DNA of 64,000 bases from Streptomyces sp. 35G-GA-8 (GTDB taxonomy: Bacteria > Actinomycetota > Actinomycetes > Streptomycetales > Streptomycetaceae): contig NZ_JAMHJQ010000005.1 of NCBI RefSeq assembly GCF_023534745.1, forward strand, positions 478,263-542,262, given 5' to 3'. Position numbers and translations under genes: made by a program. Shown here piece after piece: positions 34,157 to 43,551 of the stretch. Each line of letters begins with the position of its first letter. Positions within the stretch are counted from its first letter, which is position 1. The notes below the pieces were generated by a model. It was not told where the DNA came from. It saw only the letters and a list, made by a program, of their open reading frames with translations, and ran no database searches.

Positions 34157-36049
34157 ATGCGGTCATCCTCGTACCCCGCCCCGCCGGCAGCCCGGACGGG
34201 CTCCCCGCGCCGGACCATGAGAACCATGCTGGTCCTGGCCGTCACCGCCACTCTCGCCATGGCCGTGCCCGCCGCCGAGGCCACGTCTCCCGCCCGGGAC
34301 GCGGCGACGGCCTCGTCCGTGGCCGAGCCCGAGGCGGCCGGTGCTGTCACTGCCGCCGATGTCGCCGACGCCGACATCGCCGCCAAGCCCTATATGGGCT
34401 GGTCCAGTTGGAGCATGCAGTCCTCCAAGTACCCGGGTCTGAACCCGGACGGCGACTACAGCTATCTCACCGAGGCGAATGTCCTCAAGCAGACGGACGC
34501 ACTCGCCGCCAAGCTCAAGAAGTACGGCTACGACCGCGTCAACATCGACGCCGGCTGGTGGCGCGACAACGACTGGAAGCCCGGGTTCGACCAGTACGGG
34601 CGGCAGACGAACGACCCGGTACGGTTCCCCCGCGGTATGAAGCCGGTCGCGGACCATATCCACGCCAAGGGCCTGAAGGCGGGCATCTACCTGCCCGTCG
34701 GTCTGGAGAAGGAGGCGTACGGCGAGGGCAAGGTGCCGATCTGGAACGCCCCGGGCTGCACCACCGCCGATATCGTCCACCCGGACCTGCGGACCACCAA
34801 CGGCTGGGACAGCTCCTACAAGCTGGACTTCGCCGACCCGTGCGCGCAGAAGTACATCGACTCGCAGGCCCGGTTGTTCGCCGACTGGGGATATGACTTC
34901 CTCAAGCTGGACGGCGTGGGTCCCGGCTCGTTCAAGTCCGGTGACAACTACAACAATGTGGCCGATGTCGCCGCCTGGCAGAAGGCCATCGCCGCCACCG
35001 GGCGCCCGATCCACCTCCAGCTCTCCTGGTCGCTCGACATCGGCCACGCCGCCGACTGGAAGCGGTACTCCAACGGCTGGCGCATCGACACCGACATCGA
35101 GTGTTACTGCAACACCCTGGTCACCTGGGAGAACTCGGTCGACGACCGATGGGACGACGCCCCCGCGTGGAGTGACAAGGCGGGCCCGGGAGGCTGGAAC
35201 GACCTCGACGCGCTCAATGTCGGCAACGGCGAGATGGACGGCCTCACCAAGGCCGAACGACAGAGCTATATGACCCTGTGGGCCATCAGCAAGTCGCCCC
35301 TGTACACCGGTGACGACCTGACGAAACTGGACAGTTACGGTCTCTCGCTGCTGACCAACCGGGAGGTCATCGCCGTCGACCAGAGCGATTCGCCCGTGGC
35401 GCGTCCGGTCACTCCGCTGGGCGACCAGCAGGTCTGGGGCACCGAGAACTCCGACGGCAGCTACACCGTCGCCCTGTTCAACCTCGGCGACTCACCGGCC
35501 TCCGTCACCGCCCACTGGGCATCCTTCGGGTTCACCGGCAACGCCTCCGTGCGCGATCTGTGGAACAAGGAGAACCTCGGGCCCCACAAGAACAGGATCA
35601 CCGCGGCGCTGCCCGCACACGGCTCGCGACTGTTCACGGTCAGGCCCGGCGGCGAGGCGCTGCCCACCACCGGTTACGAGGCCGAGTCGGCGGCGAACAC
35701 ACTGACAGGAAACGCCTCCATCGCCGGATGCGACGCCTGCTCCGGTGGGAAGAAGGTCGGCAACCTCTACGCCGGCGGCAAGCTGCGGTTCAACGACATC
35801 ACCGTGCGGAAGGACGGGATCTACACCGTCCGGGTCGGCTATGTCAGCGGCGACGCCCGCTCGGTGACCGTCTCCTCCAACAGCGGCAACGGCACCAGTC
35901 TGAAGTTCCCCTCCACCGGCGACTGGAGCACGGCGAAGACCGTCAGTGTCCAACTGGCCCTGAAGGCGGGCGCCAACACCATCACGTTCGACAGCGGCAG
36001 CGGCTACGCGCCCGACCTCGACAGGATCGACGTACCGCACTCCGTCTGA
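34157..36049 (+). CDS. Secreted alpha-galactosidase GH27 with C-terminal carbohydrate-binding domain
   Basis: A 630-aa exported enzyme. The signal (RTMRTMLVLAVTATLAMAVP) leads to a GH27 (alpha/beta)8 domain at about residues 75-410: KPYMGWSSWSMQ, the YDRVNIDAGWW strand, the nucleophile in FLKLDGVGPG (Asp about 252) and the acid/base Asp in GWRIDTDIECY (about 311). A beta-sandwich follows. The last 130 residues (YEAESAANTLTGNA ... GYAPDLDRIDVP) form a CBM35/CBM6-like module. AGGAGGTG lies 8 bp before the start. It probably releases galactose from galactomannan or arabinogalactan outside the cell. Confidence 0.93.
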   Translation: MRSSSYPAPPAARTGSPRRTMRTMLVLAVTATLAMAVPAAEATSPARDAATASSVAEPEAAGAVTAADVADADIAAKPYMGWSSWSMQSSKYPGLNPDGDYSYLTEANVLKQTDALAAKLKKYGYDRVNIDAGWWRDNDWKPGFDQYGRQTNDPVRFPRGMKPVADHIHAKGLKAGIYLPVGLEKEAYGEGKVPIWNAPGCTTADIVHPDLRTTNGWDSSYKLDFADPCAQKYIDSQARLFADWGYDFLKLDGVGPGSFKSGDNYNNVADVAAWQKAIAATGRPIHLQLSWSLDIGHAADWKRYSNGWRIDTDIECYCNTLVTWENSVDDRWDDAPAWSDKAGPGGWNDLDALNVGNGEMDGLTKAERQSYMTLWAISKSPLYTGDDLTKLDSYGLSLLTNREVIAVDQSDSPVARPVTPLGDQQVWGTENSDGSYTVALFNLGDSPASVTAHWASFGFTGNASVRDLWNKENLGPHKNRITAALPAHGSRLFTVRPGGEALPTTGYEAESAANTLTGNASIAGCDACSGGKKVGNLYAGGKLRFNDITVRKDGIYTVRVGYVSGDARSVTVSSNSGNGTSLKFPSTGDWSTAKTVSVQLALKAGANTITFDSGSGYAPDLDRIDVPHSV

Positions 36050-36071
36050 CGACCGGTCCGACGTACCCGCG

Positions 36072-36100
36072 CGGGGCCCGGTGACAACGACCGGGCCCCG
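36072..36100 (+). terminator. Hairpin between GH27 and GH95 genes
   Basis: 11-bp arms CGGGGCCCGGT (36072-36082) and ACCGGGCCCCG (36090-36100) with a 7-nt loop, 23 bp after the GH27 stop. No T-tract. It may end the operon, partly attenuate it, or protect the upstream mRNA. Confidence 0.5.
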
Positions 36101-36247
36101 TGCCGGCCCCCGCGGTGTCCCTGACCGGCCCCGGCCCCGGCCCCGGCCCCGGCTCCCGGCACCACCGAGTGATTCCCCGACATCACACCGACGGTCCGCG
36201 GCCGTCGATCCCGCCTGCGCGTTTTCCCGGATATGGAGTACACACCC

Positions 36248-38716
36248 GTGGACATCCCGCACACCGACTCTCCCTCGTCCTCCCCCGACGACCGCCCGAC
36301 CTCCGGCCCGGCCCCCGGCCCGAGGCACAGTCCGAGGCACAGCCGCAGAGGTTTTCTCGCTCTCACCGCCGCCGGCGCGGCCACCGCGCTCGGTGCCCTG
36401 CCCGCCTTCGCCGCCTCGGCGGCCCCGCTCCGCCCCACCGAGTCACCCGCGCTGTCACCGGCCGACGCCGCGAGGAACCAGCTGTGGTGGGGGGCTCCCG
36501 GCGACGCCGGCTCGATGATCGAGCAGGGGCTGCCGGTGGGGAACGGACGCCTCGGGGCGCTCGCGAGCAACGACCCCGCCGCCGAACTCCTGCTCATCAC
36601 CGATGCCACCCTGTGGACCGGCGGGCTCAACGACACACTTCAGAGCGACGGCCAATTCCCTTACGGGCGCGACGACTTCGGCTCCTTCACACTGCTCGCC
36701 GAACTCACGGTCGACCTCCCGGACCATGATCTGGGGCGTGTGCACAACTACCGTCGCACCCTCGACCTCGCCCAGGGTCTGGTCACCACCTCGTACGATC
36801 TCGCCGGGGTCGGCTACCGGCGGCAGATCTTCGCCAGCCGTCCCGATGACGCCATCGTCCTGTACTTCTCGCAGCGCGGCGGTGGCACGTACACCGGCAC
36901 CATCACCCTCGCCGGCACCCACGGCGAATCCACCAGCGCCGACAGCGCCGGGCGGTACGCGTCGTTCGGCGCCTCCTTCGCCAATGGTCTGAAGTACGGC
37001 GCGGCCGTCACCGCCCACAGCGGCACCGGCACGGTCCGGGTGCACGGTACGTCGATCACCTTCAGCGGCTGCCAGGACCTCACCGTTGTCGTGAGCGGTG
37101 GCACCAACTACGCGCCCGACGCCGCCGCGGGCTTCCGTGACCCTTCGCTGGAACCCGAGCGCCTGGCCAGGACCAAGGTCCTCGACGCGGCCGGCCACTC
37201 ACCGACCAGCCTGCTGCGCACCCATGTCGCCGACTTCCGCGCGGTGTTCGGACAGCTCGGCATCGATCTCGGCGCCTCGTCCGCCGCACAGCGTGAACTC
37301 GACACCTGGGAGCGGGTGCGGGCACGCGACCGTGACGGTGTCCCCGACCCGGAACTCGAAGCCGCCTACCTCCAGTTCGGCCGCTATCTGATGATCTCCG
37401 GATCACGGGGCAGCCTGCCGCTCGGCCTCCAGGGCCTGTGGCTGGACGGCAACGACCCGGACTGGATGGGCGACTACCACACCGACATCAACGTCCAGAT
37501 GAACTACTGGCTGGCCGACCGGGCGGGGCTGTCCGACTGCTTCGACGCCTTCGCCGACTACTGCCTCGCGCAGGTGCCCGCCTGGACGGATGTCACTCAG
37601 CGGCTGTTCAACGACCCGTCCAACAGGTTCCGCAATTCCAGTGGCAAGGTCGCCGGCTGGACGGTGGCCTTCTCCACCAACCCCTATGGCGGCAGCGGCT
37701 GGTGGTGGCATCCGGCCGGCAACGCCTGGCTCTGCCAGAACCTCTACGAACACTACGAGTACACCCAGGACCGCGCGTATCTCGGCAAGATCTACCCCCT
37801 CCTCAAGGGCGCCGTGGAGTTCTGGGAGGCCCGCCTGCTCACCACGACCGTCACCGACGCGTCCGGAGTCTCGCGCGAGGTCCTGATCGCCGACAGCGAC
37901 TGGTCGCCCGAGCACGGTCCGCAGGACGCCAAGGGCCTCACCTACGCGCAGGAGGTGGTGTGGAACCTCTTCGGCAACTACCGCGCCGCGACCGAGACGC
38001 TCGGCCGGGACACCGGCTACGGCAGGACCGTCGACCGGCTGCGGGAGCGGCTGTATCTGCCCGAGGTCAGCCCGAAGACGGGCTGGCTCCAGGAGTGGAT
38101 GTCGCCCGACAACCTCGGCGAGACCACACACCGCCATCTCTCGCCGCTCATCGGGCTCTTCCCCGGCGACAGGATCCGCCCCGACGGATCGACTCCGAAG
38201 GACATCGTCGACGGCGCGACGGCCCTTCTCGACGCGCGCGGCATGAACAGCTTCGGCTGGGCGAACGCCTGGCGCGGCCTGTGCTGGGCGCGGCTGAAGG
38301 ACGCCGAGAAGGCGTACCGGCTCGTCGTCACCAACCTGAAGCCGTCGGCCAACGGCAGCAACGGCAGCGCGATGAACCTCTTCGACATCTACGAGGTCGA
38401 GCAGGGGCGTGGCATCTTCCAGATCGACGCCAACTTCGGCACCGCCGCCTCGATCATCGAGATGCTGCTCTACTCGCGGCCGGGGCACATCGAGCTGCTG
38501 CCCGCGCTGCCCGCCGCGTGGGCGGCCTCCGGTTCGGTGTCCGGTGTGGGGGTCCGGGGCGGCTTCGTCGCCGATGTCAGCTGGAAGAACGGCAAGGTGA
38601 CCCGCGCGACGCTGAAGAGTGTGGGCGGCCGTCGCACGACCGTCGTCGCGGGTGGCACGGCGCGCGAGATCAGCCTCAAGCCCGGTGGGTCCGTCACCTT
38701 GCGGAACCTCGGATGA
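36248..38716 (+). CDS. GH95 alpha-L-fucosidase / alpha-L-galactosidase, Tat-exported
   Basis: An 822-aa enzyme. The twin-arginine signal (RHSRRGFLALTAAGAATALG) is cut near residue 55. The N-terminal beta domain begins NQLWWGAPGDAGSMIEQGLP and GNGRLGALASN; the (alpha/alpha)6 catalytic domain has the Asn pair region HTDINVQMNYW and the catalytic Glu in ADSDWSPEHGPQ (about residue 554), with the Asp in QIDANFG. GH95 enzymes remove terminal alpha-1,2-L-fucose or L-galactose, for example from xyloglucan. GTG 36248 has GGAG nine bases upstream; ATG 36233 is the alternative start. It overlaps the next gene by 4 bp. Confidence 0.93.
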   Translation: MDIPHTDSPSSSPDDRPTSGPAPGPRHSPRHSRRGFLALTAAGAATALGALPAFAASAAPLRPTESPALSPADAARNQLWWGAPGDAGSMIEQGLPVGNGRLGALASNDPAAELLLITDATLWTGGLNDTLQSDGQFPYGRDDFGSFTLLAELTVDLPDHDLGRVHNYRRTLDLAQGLVTTSYDLAGVGYRRQIFASRPDDAIVLYFSQRGGGTYTGTITLAGTHGESTSADSAGRYASFGASFANGLKYGAAVTAHSGTGTVRVHGTSITFSGCQDLTVVVSGGTNYAPDAAAGFRDPSLEPERLARTKVLDAAGHSPTSLLRTHVADFRAVFGQLGIDLGASSAAQRELDTWERVRARDRDGVPDPELEAAYLQFGRYLMISGSRGSLPLGLQGLWLDGNDPDWMGDYHTDINVQMNYWLADRAGLSDCFDAFADYCLAQVPAWTDVTQRLFNDPSNRFRNSSGKVAGWTVAFSTNPYGGSGWWWHPAGNAWLCQNLYEHYEYTQDRAYLGKIYPLLKGAVEFWEARLLTTTVTDASGVSREVLIADSDWSPEHGPQDAKGLTYAQEVVWNLFGNYRAATETLGRDTGYGRTVDRLRERLYLPEVSPKTGWLQEWMSPDNLGETTHRHLSPLIGLFPGDRIRPDGSTPKDIVDGATALLDARGMNSFGWANAWRGLCWARLKDAEKAYRLVVTNLKPSANGSNGSAMNLFDIYEVEQGRGIFQIDANFGTAASIIEMLLYSRPGHIELLPALPAAWAASGSVSGVGVRGGFVADVSWKNGKVTRATLKSVGGRRTTVVAGGTAREISLKPGGSVTLRNLG

Positions 38717-39990
38717 GGGGCGACTCGGCGCGTCTCGGGGGGCGGTGGATACGGTCCGCGTCCGGGCGCCGCGCGGTGGGTGTCGTGTGCGCGCTGGTCC
38801 TGGCGGTTCTCGGGCCGCCGACCGTCACCCCGGCGGCCCGGGCGGCGCCGGCGGCACAGGGGGCCACAGTGTCCGGGCAGGGCACGCACACCGTGGTGAC
38901 CTGGGGCGCGAGTGCGGAGCGGCAGGGCGCCGGCCCCGCCGACCGCAGCTACCGGCTGATCGTACGCACCAGCGTCGGCGGTACGGACCCGCGTATCCGG
39001 CTCTCCAACGCCTTCGGCGAGCACCCGGTCACCTTCGCGAGCGCCTACGCGGGGCTCCGGAAACAGGGGGCCGAGCTGGTCCGCGGCTCCAACCGGCAGC
39101 TGACGTTCGGCCGGGCCGCGTCCGTCACCGTACCGCCGGGTGAGACCGTGCTGAGCGATCCGCTGCCCGGGAAGCTGGCCGCCGAGAGCGATCTCGTCGT
39201 CAGCCTGTATGTGACGGGTGCCCAGGGGCCGACGACCGGCCACGGCATGGCCATGCAAACCTCCTACGCGGCCGCCGGTGACCACGCCGCGGAGGAGGGC
39301 GCGGCCAACTGGACCGATCCGATGGGCTCTTGGTACTGGCTGGACGCCGTCAGTGTGACGACATCCGCGCGGGTCGGCGCGGTGGTGACCCTCGGGGACT
39401 CCATCACCGATGGATGGGCCTCGACCTCGGACGGGAACCGCCGCTGGCCCGACTATCTGTCCCGGCGGCTCCAGGCCGCGTCCGGAACCACCGTGAAGGG
39501 GGTGGTGAACGAGGGCATCTCGGGCAACAAGGTACTGGCGGACGGGGCCGGAGAGTCCGCGCTGAACAGGCTGGAGCGTGATGTGCTCTCCCACCCGGGG
39601 GTCAGCACGGTCTTCCTGTTCGAAGGCATCAATGACATCAAGGCCCACACCGGTGTCACGGCGGACGATCTGATCGCCGGCTACCGGGGGATCATCGACC
39701 GGGCGCACACCGCCGGGAAGTGTGTCGTCGGCGCGACCGTCATGCCGTTCAAGGGCTGGTACGAGTACGACGACGAGGCCGAGGCCGTACGCCGGGGTGT
39801 CAACGACTGGATCAGGAACAGCGGCGCGTTCGACGCCGTGACGGATTTCGACAGGATCACGCGCAACCCCTACGACCACCAGCGGATCCTGCCGTTCTTC
39901 GACGGCGGCGACCATCTCCACCCGAACGACAAGGGCATGCAGGCGATGGCCGACGCCGTCGACCTGTCCGCTCTGCGGTGCGCTCGCTGA
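38713..39990 (+). CDS. Secreted SGNH/GDSL-family esterase
   Basis: A 425-aa exported hydrolase. Signal peptide (VVCALVLAVLGPPTVTPAA) then an N-terminal beta-domain (about residues 60-210) and a C-terminal SGNH domain: block I VVTLGDSITDGW with the nucleophile Ser, block II NEGISGNKVL with Gly, block III EGINDI with Asn, and block V GGDHLHPNDKG with the catalytic Asp/His. Translationally coupled to GH95 (ATGA overlap), it probably removes acetyl or other ester groups from the same plant polysaccharide. Confidence 0.92.
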   Translation: MRGDSARLGGRWIRSASGRRAVGVVCALVLAVLGPPTVTPAARAAPAAQGATVSGQGTHTVVTWGASAERQGAGPADRSYRLIVRTSVGGTDPRIRLSNAFGEHPVTFASAYAGLRKQGAELVRGSNRQLTFGRAASVTVPPGETVLSDPLPGKLAAESDLVVSLYVTGAQGPTTGHGMAMQTSYAAAGDHAAEEGAANWTDPMGSWYWLDAVSVTTSARVGAVVTLGDSITDGWASTSDGNRRWPDYLSRRLQAASGTTVKGVVNEGISGNKVLADGAGESALNRLERDVLSHPGVSTVFLFEGINDIKAHTGVTADDLIAGYRGIIDRAHTAGKCVVGATVMPFKGWYEYDDEAEAVRRGVNDWIRNSGAFDAVTDFDRITRNPYDHQRILPFFDGGDHLHPNDKGMQAMADAVDLSALRCAR

Positions 39991-40101
39991 CGAGCACGAG
40001 CACGCCTCACCGGGGCCCTTGGGCCGGACGGTGGATCAACGGACCGTCGGTGGCGCATGATGGAGGCGCCCGTCCCGTCAGAAGCGAGGTGCCGCGTCCC
40101 G

Positions 40102-40725
40102 ATGAAGCGCAAGACCGGATTCCTCCTGGCGGGCCTGGCCTCCGTCGGCGGCGCCGTCGCCGGCGCGGGCCTGCTGCACAACCGCCGGCCCGATCGCGGG
40201 GAACGCCTCCACGTCACGGTCTTCGGCGAGCCCGGCTACCTGGGCCGCAATCAGACGCTGACCTGGGCGGGCGGCGAGCCCGCGGTCCTCCCGCTCACCC
40301 GGGTACAGCTGCCCCGCATCGGCTCGATCACGCTGAGGCGGCTCGTGTACCGCTTCCGGCCCGAGGTGCGGCCACCGAACCTGTACATCCTGTGGCACGC
40401 CCTCACCGAGCGGCAGGACCCCACGGACCCCGAGGCCGGCGTGCACAGCTTCGTCGCCATGCACCAGCTCGCCGACATGTTCTCGGTGGGCTTCTGGGAG
40501 CCGGTCCCCGAGTCCGAGGCGCGGTCGGGGGTACGGCTCTGGGCCGGGCGCCCCGGCCATCCGCCGCCCGCGCACGACGAGGGGGACTCCTCCGGCGAGG
40601 CGGCCTCTCCCGGCGCCGGGCCCTGGCACGACATCCTGGCCGACACGCCGGACCTCGGCGCCTGGAGCACCCGCACCCGCTACCTCGAACTCGGCTACCA
40701 CGGCGGAAGGGGCCCCCGCGGCTGA
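40102..40725 (+). CDS. Hypothetical exported or membrane-anchored protein
   Basis: A 207-aa protein I do not recognise. It has one N-terminal hydrophobic helix after MKRKTG (FLLAGLASVGGAVAGAGLL), so it is exported or anchored. The remainder is a soluble Pro/Arg-rich domain with short beta segments (ERLHVTVFGEPGYLG, LTRVQLPRIGSITLRRLVY, HSFVAMHQLADMFSVGFW), ending without a second helix. Codon use matches the neighbours. The frame extends back to an ATG at 40057, but the hydrophobic segment argues for 40102. Confidence 0.55.
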   Translation: MKRKTGFLLAGLASVGGAVAGAGLLHNRRPDRGERLHVTVFGEPGYLGRNQTLTWAGGEPAVLPLTRVQLPRIGSITLRRLVYRFRPEVRPPNLYILWHALTERQDPTDPEAGVHSFVAMHQLADMFSVGFWEPVPESEARSGVRLWAGRPGHPPPAHDEGDSSGEAASPGAGPWHDILADTPDLGAWSTRTRYLELGYHGGRGPRG

Positions 40726-40762
40726 CCGGCCGCCCGCCGCGAGGCCCGCCCCGCCGGGTGGG

Positions 40763-41098
40763 TCAGTTGTCGTCGGCGGACTTGGGAGCGGCTTGCTGGA
40801 CCACCTCGAAGGACCACAGGGTGGAGCCGGAAGCCGCCGGCTTCTGCTGAGGGGAGCCGTCTCCGCCGCGCTGATGGGCCGCCTTCATCGGACCCTCCAG
40901 CCATGCCTGGAAGTCGGCCTCGCTGCGCCAGCGCGTGTAGACGAGGTACTGGTCGGTGCCCTCGACCGGGCGCAGCAGCTCGAACCACTCGAATCCGTCG
41001 GAGTTCTCCACCGACCCCGCGCGGGAGGCGAAGCGCTGCTCCAGCACCTCACGCTGTTCCGCCGGAACCCGCAGCACATTGATCTTGACGATGCTCAT
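40763..41098 (-). CDS. Antibiotic biosynthesis monooxygenase (ABM) domain protein
   Basis: A 111-aa small cytosolic protein with a ferredoxin-like ABM fold: IVKINVLRVPAEQREVLEQR, DGFEWFELLRPVEGTDQYLV and TRWRSEADFQAWLEGP. The family includes cofactor-free monooxygenases, YgiN-like quinol oxidases and IsdG-type heme oxygenases. The pattern NxxGF...W (SDGFEWFELL) is nearest to heme-degrading or housekeeping members, but specificity cannot be assigned. The last 25 residues are a polar tail. Confidence 0.85.
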   Translation of the reverse strand: MSIVKINVLRVPAEQREVLEQRFASRAGSVENSDGFEWFELLRPVEGTDQYLVYTRWRSEADFQAWLEGPMKAAHQRGGDGSPQQKPAASGSTLWSFEVVQQAAPKSADDN

Positions 41099-41387
41099 GG
41101 CACCATCTTGCCCGGTCCCTCCGCGCGCTCTGCGGCACCCCACCTCATTCGAATAAATGTATGTCGCCTCCGGCAACAAGCCTTTCTCCTCCAGGCCGTG
41201 CCGGAGGGCGGCGTTGGATCGATACTGGATCCGAACGCCGGACCGCCGCGGAGCGTCTTCATCCCCGTCCCCAAGGAGCTGACCATGCGTCAGAAAGGTT
41301 GGTGTCCGGTCAGCGTCAGTACCGCCGAAAGCCGCTCGCGAGAACCACGGTCCTGGGCAGAGCCGCCAACCTATCCGGGAGAAACCC

Positions 41388-42380
41388 ATGAAGATGCTCA
41401 TCAATGTGCCGGAGACGGTCGTCGCGGATGCCCTGCGCGGTATGGCCGCCGCGCATCCCGGGCTCTCCGTCGATGTGGACAACCGTGTGGTGGTACGGGG
41501 CGACGCGCCCGTCGCGGGGAAGGTGGGGCTCGTGTCCGGGGGCGGGTCCGGGCATGAGCCGTTGCATGCCGGGTTCGTCGGGCCCGGGATGCTCTCCGCC
41601 GCCTGTCCCGGTGAGGTGTTCACGTCTCCCGTGCCCGATCAGATGGTGCGGGCCGCCGCCGCGGTCGACAGCGGGGCCGGGGTGCTGTTCATCGTCAAGA
41701 ACTACACCGGGGACGTCCTCAACTTCGACATGGCCGCCGAGCTGGCCGAGGACGAGGGGGTGCAGATCGCGAAGGTGCTGGTCAACGACGATGTGGCGGT
41801 GACCGACAGCCTGTTCACGGCGGGCCGGCGCGGTACGGGCGCCACCTTGTTCGTCGAGAAGATGGCGGGTGCCGCCGCCGAGGAGGGGCAGCCGCTGGAG
41901 CGCGTCGAGGCGATCGGCCGGCGGGTGAACGAGAGCGCGCGGAGCTTCGGTGTCGCCCTGACCGCCGTCAGCACACCCGCCAAGGGCAGCCCGACCTTCG
42001 ACCTGCCCGAGGGCGAGCTGGAACTGGGCATCGGGATCCATGGCGAGCCCGGCCGTGAGCGGCGCGCGATGATGACGTCGCACGAGATCGCGGACTTCGC
42101 CGTGCACGCGGTGCTGGAGGATCTGCGGCCGTCGGGCCCGGTGATCGCTCTGGTCAATGGCATGGGCGGCACACCGCTGCTGGAGCTGTACGGATTCAAC
42201 GCCGAGGTCCAGCGAGTGCTGGGCGAGCGTGGCGTAGCGGTGGCCCGTACGCTCGTCGGCAACTATGTGACCTCGCTGGACATGGCAGGGTGCTCGGTGA
42301 CTCTCTGCCAGGTCGACAAGGAACTGCTGCGGCTGTGGGACGCGCCGGTCGAGACCGCCGCGCTCCGCTGGGGCCGCTGA
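41388..42380 (+). CDS. dhaK: Dihydroxyacetone kinase subunit DhaK
   Basis: A 330-aa Dha-binding subunit of the PTS-dependent kinase. GLVSGGGSGHEPLHAGFVGP (about residues 47-66) and the covalent-binding His in GIGIHGEPGRERR (about 217) are intact. It receives phosphate from DhaL-ADP and makes dihydroxyacetone phosphate. GGAGAAACCC precedes the ATG. First gene of dhaKLM, with DhaL 76 bp downstream. Confidence 0.95.
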   Translation: MKMLINVPETVVADALRGMAAAHPGLSVDVDNRVVVRGDAPVAGKVGLVSGGGSGHEPLHAGFVGPGMLSAACPGEVFTSPVPDQMVRAAAAVDSGAGVLFIVKNYTGDVLNFDMAAELAEDEGVQIAKVLVNDDVAVTDSLFTAGRRGTGATLFVEKMAGAAAEEGQPLERVEAIGRRVNESARSFGVALTAVSTPAKGSPTFDLPEGELELGIGIHGEPGRERRAMMTSHEIADFAVHAVLEDLRPSGPVIALVNGMGGTPLLELYGFNAEVQRVLGERGVAVARTLVGNYVTSLDMAGCSVTLCQVDKELLRLWDAPVETAALRWGR

Positions 42381-42456
42381 GTACCGACGGGAATCCGGCA
42401 CGGCAGGGACGGACAGCAGGGTCGGCAGGGAACGACCCACGGGGCGAGGAGATCAC

Positions 42457-43098
42457 GTGACCGATCAGAATCCCGGCCGGGTGCTCGACACCGGCTTCTT
42501 CCGCGACTGGCTGACCGCGGCGGCCGCCGCGGTGGAGTGTGCGGCGGACCGGCTCACCGAGTTGGACTCGGCCATCGGCGACGCGGACCACGGCACCAAT
42601 ATGCAGCGCGGTTTCCGGGCGGTCGTGACCGTACTGGAGAAGGAGCGGCCGGCCGGGCCCGGCGCGGTACTGATGCTGGCGGGCCGCCAGCTCATCTCGA
42701 CGGTGGGCGGCGCGTCGGGGCCGCTGTACGGGACGCTGCTGCGGCGTACGGGCAAGGCGCTCGGCGACGCCACCGAAGTGACGGCCGCGCAGCTGACCGA
42801 GGCGCTGCGTACGGGGGTGGCGGCGGTGGCCCAGCTGGGCGGGGCGAAGGCCGGTGACAAGACGATGCTCGACGCGCTGGAGCCCGCGGTCGAGGCGCTG
42901 GGCACCTCGTTCGCGGCGGCGGCGGAGGCGGCGGACCAAGGGGCCCTGGCGACCGTACCGCTCCAGGCGCGCAAGGGCAGGGCGAGCTATCTGGGCGAGC
43001 GAAGCATCGGGCACCAGGATCCGGGGGCCACCTCCTCCGCCCTGCTGATCAGTTCACTCGCGGAAACGGCGGCGGGGGCCCAGGGGGCGAAGGAATGA
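42457..43098 (+). CDS. dhaL: Dihydroxyacetone kinase subunit DhaL
   Basis: A 213-aa ADP-binding subunit. The Mg-ADP site SAIGDADHGTNMQRGF (about residues 43-58) is complete, and GGASGPLYGTLLRR and AKAGDKTMLDALEPA follow as in DhaL. ADP stays bound and is rephosphorylated by DhaM. Its last codon overlaps dhaM by 4 bp (ATGA). Confidence 0.95.
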   Translation: MTDQNPGRVLDTGFFRDWLTAAAAAVECAADRLTELDSAIGDADHGTNMQRGFRAVVTVLEKERPAGPGAVLMLAGRQLISTVGGASGPLYGTLLRRTGKALGDATEVTAAQLTEALRTGVAAVAQLGGAKAGDKTMLDALEPAVEALGTSFAAAAEAADQGALATVPLQARKGRASYLGERSIGHQDPGATSSALLISSLAETAAGAQGAKE

Positions 43099-43505
43099 GC
43101 ATCGAGGCGCCGGTGGGCATCGTGCTGGTGTCGCACAGCGGGCCGGTCGCCGTGGCCGTCGCCGCACTGGCGCGGGGGCTGGCGGGCGGTGGCGGGACCG
43201 CGCCGGTGGCCGCCGCGGGCGGCACCCCGGACGGCGGGCTCGGCACCAGCTCCGAGCTGATCGTGGCCGCCGCCGGGGAGGTGGACCGGGGGGCCGGTAT
43301 CGCGATCCTGGTGGATCTCGGCAGCGCCGTGCTCACGGTGAAGTCGCTGCTCGCCGAGGGGGACGAACTGCCGGAGGGCGCCCGGCTGGTGGACGCGCCC
43401 TTCGTGGAGGGCGCGGTGGCCGCGATGGTCACCGCGTCGGCGGGCGGCGATCTGGACGCGGTGGCGGCCGCGGCGGCGGAGGCATACCAGTACCGCAAGG
43501 AATGA
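43095..43505 (+). CDS. dhaM: Dihydroxyacetone kinase phosphotransfer subunit DhaM
   Basis: A 136-aa EIIA-mannose-type domain. The phospho-accepting His is in GIVLVSHSGPVAVAVAALA (about His12). It consists only of the EIIA-like part, without the HPr and EI domains found in E. coli DhaM, so it must be charged by the general PTS proteins encoded elsewhere. RGAGIAILVDLGSAVLTVK is the second signature. Confidence 0.93.
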   Translation: MSIEAPVGIVLVSHSGPVAVAVAALARGLAGGGGTAPVAAAGGTPDGGLGTSSELIVAAAGEVDRGAGIAILVDLGSAVLTVKSLLAEGDELPEGARLVDAPFVEGAVAAMVTASAGGDLDAVAAAAAEAYQYRKE

Positions 43506-43551
43506 CCCGTCAGAACCGAGACACCTCGAACGGGAGCGCTGGGAGTGGCGT

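Noticed and set aside
40763-41098. ABM protein as part of antibiotic biosynthesis
   Set aside because: It stands alone between a hypothetical gene and dhaK; the domain name reflects family history and does not show pathway membership.
42196-43014. Long antisense ORFs opposite dhaK/dhaL and similar ones throughout the window
   Set aside because: In DNA of this GC content frames opposite real genes stay open by chance. Their products are Arg/Pro/Ala-rich without domains.
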